A stretch of 14,905 nt of DNA from JACDAN01 sp035535195 (GTDB lineage: Bacteria > Actinomycetota > Thermoleophilia > Gaiellales > Gaiellaceae). Position numbers and translations under genes: made by a program. Under the pieces are notes generated by a model. The model was not told where the DNA came from. It searched no databases and saw nothing but the letters and a program-made list of their open reading frames with translations. The stretch covers positions 1-14,905 of the forward strand of contig DATLQK010000091.1 of the NCBI GenBank assembly GCA_035535195.1, in the 5' to 3' direction. Shown one piece after another: positions 12,998 through 14,905 of the stretch; within the stretch, counting starts at the first letter, position 1, and every line of letters starts with the position of its first letter.

Positions 12998-13775
12998 AGA
13001 CCGCGCCCACGGCGCACCACGCTCGGGCCGAAAGCGTGAACGGACCGGCGGGTTCTCCGAGGCGCCGTGCGTACTCCCCGCGGAGCGCCGTCTGCTCCTC
13101 CGGCCGGAGCGACGCCGCATGGGCACCGGCGGGGCCGATGCCAGCGAGGAACGGCTCCCAGAGGTCGTCGAAGTCCTCGTACGAGGCTTCGGCGACGAGC
13201 TCCGAGACCTGGACGTCACGGAGCCCGGCGCCGCGCCAGAGCTCGCCGAGCGACTCCGAGTCGGAGAAGCGCATCGTGGCGCCTTCGTCGCTCGCGCTCG
13301 AGTCGAGCGACCGCGCGGCGTCCCAGAACGCCCGCAGCATCGTCATCCCGCCGGCGTAGTCCCAGGTGCAGCCGGCCACGATGCCGTCCGGCCGCGTCAC
13401 GCGCCGCATCTCGCTGAGCCCGCGCGGCGCGTCGTCGAGGAAGTTGACGACGAGCTGGGAGAGCGTCGCGTCGAAGGCGTCGTCCTCGAAGGGCAGCTCC
13501 TCCGCGGCGGCGACCCGGACATCCGCGCCCGGGAGGCGGTCGCGGCATGCCTGCGCGAACGGCTCGGACGGGTCGACGGCCGAGACCCGATCCGCGCCGA
13601 CGAGTGCGGCGAGCGCGGTGGTGAGCGGACCGGGGCCGCAGCCGACGTCGAGCACCCTCTGACCCTGCCGGATGCCCGCGGCCGTAATCAATTCGCGCGA
13701 AAGGTTCGGCCCGTATCTGCCGACAAAGCGGTCATAGGCATCGGCCGAGCCACGGAACAAGCGGGAGGTACCCAT
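12996..13775 (-). CDS. Class I SAM-dependent methyltransferase
   Basis: 259 residues from the ATG at 13773-13775 to a TAG at 12996-12998. An in-frame start 39 codons upstream (13892) is open, but that extension has no similarity to the fold and would run through the divergent promoter region. The Rossmann fold is clear: motif I V41-L-D-V-G-C-G-P-G-P, acidic end of strand 2 at S65-A-V-D68, motif III A90-A-E-E-L-P-F-E-D-D-A-F-D, then L-S-Q-L-V-V-N-F-L-D-D and E-M-R-R-V-T-R-P-D-G, as in the Methyltransf_11/25 (UbiE/SmtA-like) group. These use S-adenosylmethionine to methylate small molecules such as quinones, lipids or natural products. The acceptor cannot be told from sequence, and no biosynthetic genes are adjacent. 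It is convergent with the cyclase gene and divergent from the small secreted gene. A GACAAT hexamer seven bases before the ATG could be a -10 for a leaderless message. Confidence 0.9.
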   Translation of the reverse strand: MGTSRLFRGSADAYDRFVGRYGPNLSRELITAAGIRQGQRVLDVGCGPGPLTTALAALVGADRVSAVDPSEPFAQACRDRLPGADVRVAAAEELPFEDDAFDATLSQLVVNFLDDAPRGLSEMRRVTRPDGIVAGCTWDYAGGMTMLRAFWDAARSLDSSASDEGATMRFSDSESLGELWRGAGLRDVQVSELVAEASYEDFDDLWEPFLAGIGPAGAHAASLRPEEQTALRGEYARRLGEPAGPFTLSARAWCAVGAV

Positions 13776-13783
13776 CGGGTGGA

Positions 13784-13810
13784 TTGTCCCACCGGTGGGG
13801 GCGCTACAGT
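13784..13810 (+). promoter_or_regulatory. Divergent promoter region with 12-bp palindromic operator
   Basis: TTGTCC (13784-13789) and TACAGT (13805-13810) are a possible -35/-10 pair for the small secreted gene, with a short 15-base spacer. The perfect palindrome CCCACCGGTGGG (13788-13799) overlaps the -35 and lies in the spacer. It is also 13 bases upstream of the methyltransferase ATG, overlapping that gene's own possible -10. A regulator bound here could affect both genes. The palindrome is certain; its function is inferred. Confidence 0.38.
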
Positions 13811-13845
13811 TCCGGCGGCTGCGGACGTTTGGCCGCAAGACGACC

Positions 13846-13851
13846 AGGAGG
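13846..13851 (+). promoter_or_regulatory. Ribosome binding site of the small secreted gene
   Basis: AGGAGG lies ten bases before the ATG at 13862, with a second purine run (GAGGA) between. This fixes the start at 13862 rather than at the in-frame codon at 13784, which lies inside the promoter region. Confidence 0.7.
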
Positions 13852-13861
13852 TTCCGAGGAC

Positions 13862-14320
13862 ATGGACAAACGACTGAGGCGCGGCGGAACACTGGCCACC
13901 GTCTCCGCTGCGGCGGCGGCTCTGGCCGTCACCGGTATGGCAGCCGTCGGCTCGAGTGCCGGTCCAGCCGCGTCGCTCCAGTACGAAAAGAAGGTCACGA
14001 TCTGTCACCGGACGCACTCGAAGAAGCATCCGTTCGTGACGATCCGCGTCTCCCGCCGGGCGGTTCCCGCCCACCTCCGCCACGGCGACGCACTCGGCCC
14101 GTGTGGCTCCGCCACCTTCACTCTCTGCCACAAGACGAAGCACGGCGAGAAGACGACGATGAAGGTGAAGGGTGCCCGCAAGGCAGCGCGCCATCTGAAG
14201 CACGGCGACAAGTCGGGCAAGTGCAAGTCGGGCAAGCACAAGGGCAAGGAAAAGCAGAAGGGCCACGAGAAGCAAAAGGGCCACGAGAAGCAGAAAGACA
14301 AGGGCAAGAAGAAGGGTTAG
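13862..14320 (+). CDS. Small secreted protein with two CH...HxxHGD...C motifs and Lys-rich tail
   Basis: 152 residues, TAG stop at 14318-14320. Residues 1-37 are a signal peptide: a basic start (M-D-K-R-L-R-R), an Ala/Val/Leu core and a cleavage site near G-P-A-A-S. The mature protein contains one motif twice. Copy 1 runs from V45-T-I-C48-H49-R-T to H71-L-R-H74-G-D76-A-L-G-P-C81. Copy 2 runs from F86-T-L-C89-H90-K-T to H111-L-K-H114-G-D116-K-S-G-K-C121. I recall similar C-H-K-x...A-H-L-x-H-G-D-x-x-G-x-C segments in many bacterial secreted proteins, without an assigned function. The paired Cys and His suggest a metal site or a disulfide-closed loop. The tail (122-152) is Lys/Gly/His-rich with three six-residue units and is very basic, so it may bind polyanions such as cell-wall polymers. 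It is followed at once by a strong terminator, so it is probably transcribed alone. Confidence 0.88.
   Translation: MDKRLRRGGTLATVSAAAAALAVTGMAAVGSSAGPAASLQYEKKVTICHRTHSKKHPFVTIRVSRRAVPAHLRHGDALGPCGSATFTLCHKTKHGEKTTMKVKGARKAARHLKHGDKSGKCKSGKHKGKEKQKGHEKQKGHEKQKDKGKKKG
14243..14296 (+). repeat. Three 18-base tandem units in the Lys-rich tail
   Basis: The units start at 14243, 14261 and 14279 and encode G-K-E-K-Q-K, G-H-E-K-Q-K and G-H-E-K-Q-K. The last two differ at only two of 18 bases (ggccacgagaagcaaaag versus ggccacgagaagcagaaa), consistent with recent slippage. Copy number may differ between strains. Confidence 0.8.
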
Positions 14321-14328
14321 GCCGGGTT

Positions 14329-14354
14329 GAGAGCCCCGCTTCGGCGGGGCTCTC
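14329..14354 (+). terminator. UUCG-loop hairpin terminator
   Basis: GAGAGCCCCGC, loop TTCG and GCGGGGCTCTC form a perfect 11-bp stem eight bases after the stop of the small secreted gene. The stable UUCG tetraloop and GC-rich stem mark an intrinsic terminator of the high-GC type, without a clear U-run. Confidence 0.85.
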
Positions 14355-14373
14355 GCGTAGTGGACGGCGTCTG

Positions 14374-14379
14374 TAGCCT
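14374..14379 (+). promoter_or_regulatory. Possible -10 for a leaderless helicase message
   Basis: TAGCCT fits TAnnnT and ends seven bases before the ATG at 14387, the spacing expected if transcription begins at the start codon. There is no ribosome binding site before this ATG, which supports a leaderless message. No recognisable -35 is present; that position falls in the preceding terminator. Confidence 0.3.
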
Positions 14380-14386
14380 GGGCTGA

Positions 14387-14905
14387 ATGGCGCCGTTGGA
14401 CCTTTTCAGCGCTGCGACTCGAACCTGGTTCGAGCAGACCTTCGACAGCCCGACGCCGGCGCAGGAGCTAGGCTGGCCGAAGATCGCCTCCGGCGCCCAC
14501 ACCCTGATCCAGGCGCCCACTGGGTCGGGGAAGACCCTCGCCGCCTTCCTCTACGGCCTCGACCGGCTGATCCAGGAGCAGGGGGAGGGAACGCGCCTCG
14601 TCTACGTCTCGCCGCTGAAGGCGCTGAACTACGACATCGAGCGCAACCTGCGCGGCCCGCTCGCCGGGCTCCGGTCCGATCTGAAGGTGGCGGTGAGGAC
14701 GGGCGACACGCCGCAGAAGGAGCGCGCGGCGATGCTCCGGAACCCGCCCGACCTCCTGATCACGACCCCGGAGTCGCTCTTCCTGATGCTGACCTCCCGG
14801 GCGCGCGAGACGCTGACCGGGGTGCACACGCTGATCCTGGACGAGGTGCACGCCGTCGCCGGGACGAAGCGCGGCGCGCATCTGGCGCTGACGGTGGAGC
14901 GGCTG
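14387..14905 (+). CDS. Lhr-family superfamily 2 helicase, N-terminal part
   Basis: The first 173 residues are present and the frame is open to the window edge. Motifs appear in order: Q-motif-like S21-P-T-P-A-Q26, Walker A A43-P-T-G-S-G-K-T50, motif Ia S75-P-L-K-A-L80, T126-T-P-E-S-L131 and Walker B L151-D-E-V-H155. The S-P-L-K-A-L-N-Y-D-I-E-R-N-L and D-E-V-H-A-V-A-G-T-K-R-G-A-H-L segments are typical of Lhr (large helicase-related) and Lhr-core proteins rather than RecQ or RecG. Such enzymes translocate 3' to 5' on DNA and unwind DNA or RNA-DNA hybrids in repair; full-length forms reach about 1,500 residues. Whether this is a long Lhr or an Lhr-core cannot be told from the fragment. The ATG has no ribosome binding site; a TAnnnT hexamer just upstream suggests a leaderless message. 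Confidence 0.9.
   Translation, partial: MAPLDLFSAATRTWFEQTFDSPTPAQELGWPKIASGAHTLIQAPTGSGKTLAAFLYGLDRLIQEQGEGTRLVYVSPLKALNYDIERNLRGPLAGLRSDLKVAVRTGDTPQKERAAMLRNPPDLLITTPESLFLMLTSRARETLTGVHTLILDEVHAVAGTKRGAHLALTVERL

Noticed and set aside
13776..13892. N-terminal extension of the methyltransferase to the start at 13892
   Set aside because: The extra 39 residues do not resemble the fold and would cover the divergent promoter and the first codons of the small secreted gene.

Overview
The window is GC-rich DNA with strongly GC-biased third codon positions. The gene types (a large class III cyclase fused to an ATPase and TPRs, an actinobacterial-style HIT-like protein, an Lhr-type helicase) and two TAnnnT-type -10 candidates suggest an actinomycete, perhaps a deep-branching class such as Thermoleophilia. 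That placement is inference from style, not from a marker gene.

Layout. On the minus strand at the left edge lies the N-terminus of a secreted protein (1-149, TTG start), then a HIT-superfamily-like protein (242-802). About 15 bases upstream of that gene's start ends an enormous gene (818-8884, about 2,690 residues). It encodes an exported multidomain protein: signal peptide, CBM9/DOMON-like domain, Ig-like domain, TolB-type propeller, DNRLRE-like domain, two blocks of PLGDT pentapeptides, a 15-residue repeat array, a pre-peptidase (PPC) domain, a caspase-fold C25/gingipain-like peptidase with a visible His/Cys dyad, more Ig-like modules and a second TolB-type propeller. Its leader contains a hairpin that would pair with the ribosome binding site.

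Divergent from it, on the plus strand, is a 1,265-residue signalling protein (9034-12831): two cyclase homology domains, a STAND/AAA ATPase and a TPR tail. The two cyclase domains keep complementary halves of a catalytic site, as in mammalian soluble adenylyl cyclase. It converges with a minus-strand SAM-dependent methyltransferase (12996-13775). The 164 bases between them are bounded by a 14-bp perfect inverted repeat whose arms overlap or adjoin both stop codons, with an 11-bp hairpin inside.

The methyltransferase is divergent from a small secreted Lys/His-rich protein (13862-14320) built from two copies of a C-H...H-x-x-H-G-D...C motif. A 12-bp palindrome lies in their shared promoter region. 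A strong UUCG hairpin terminator follows, and then the N-terminal 173 residues of an Lhr-family helicase (14387-14905), which runs off the window.

The genes do not form one obvious pathway. Three of the seven encode exported proteins. The most unusual content is the giant peptidase/propeller protein with its pentapeptide arrays, the single-site tandem cyclase, and the inverted repeat at the two convergent stop codons. No mobile element, CRISPR array, tRNA or rRNA was seen.
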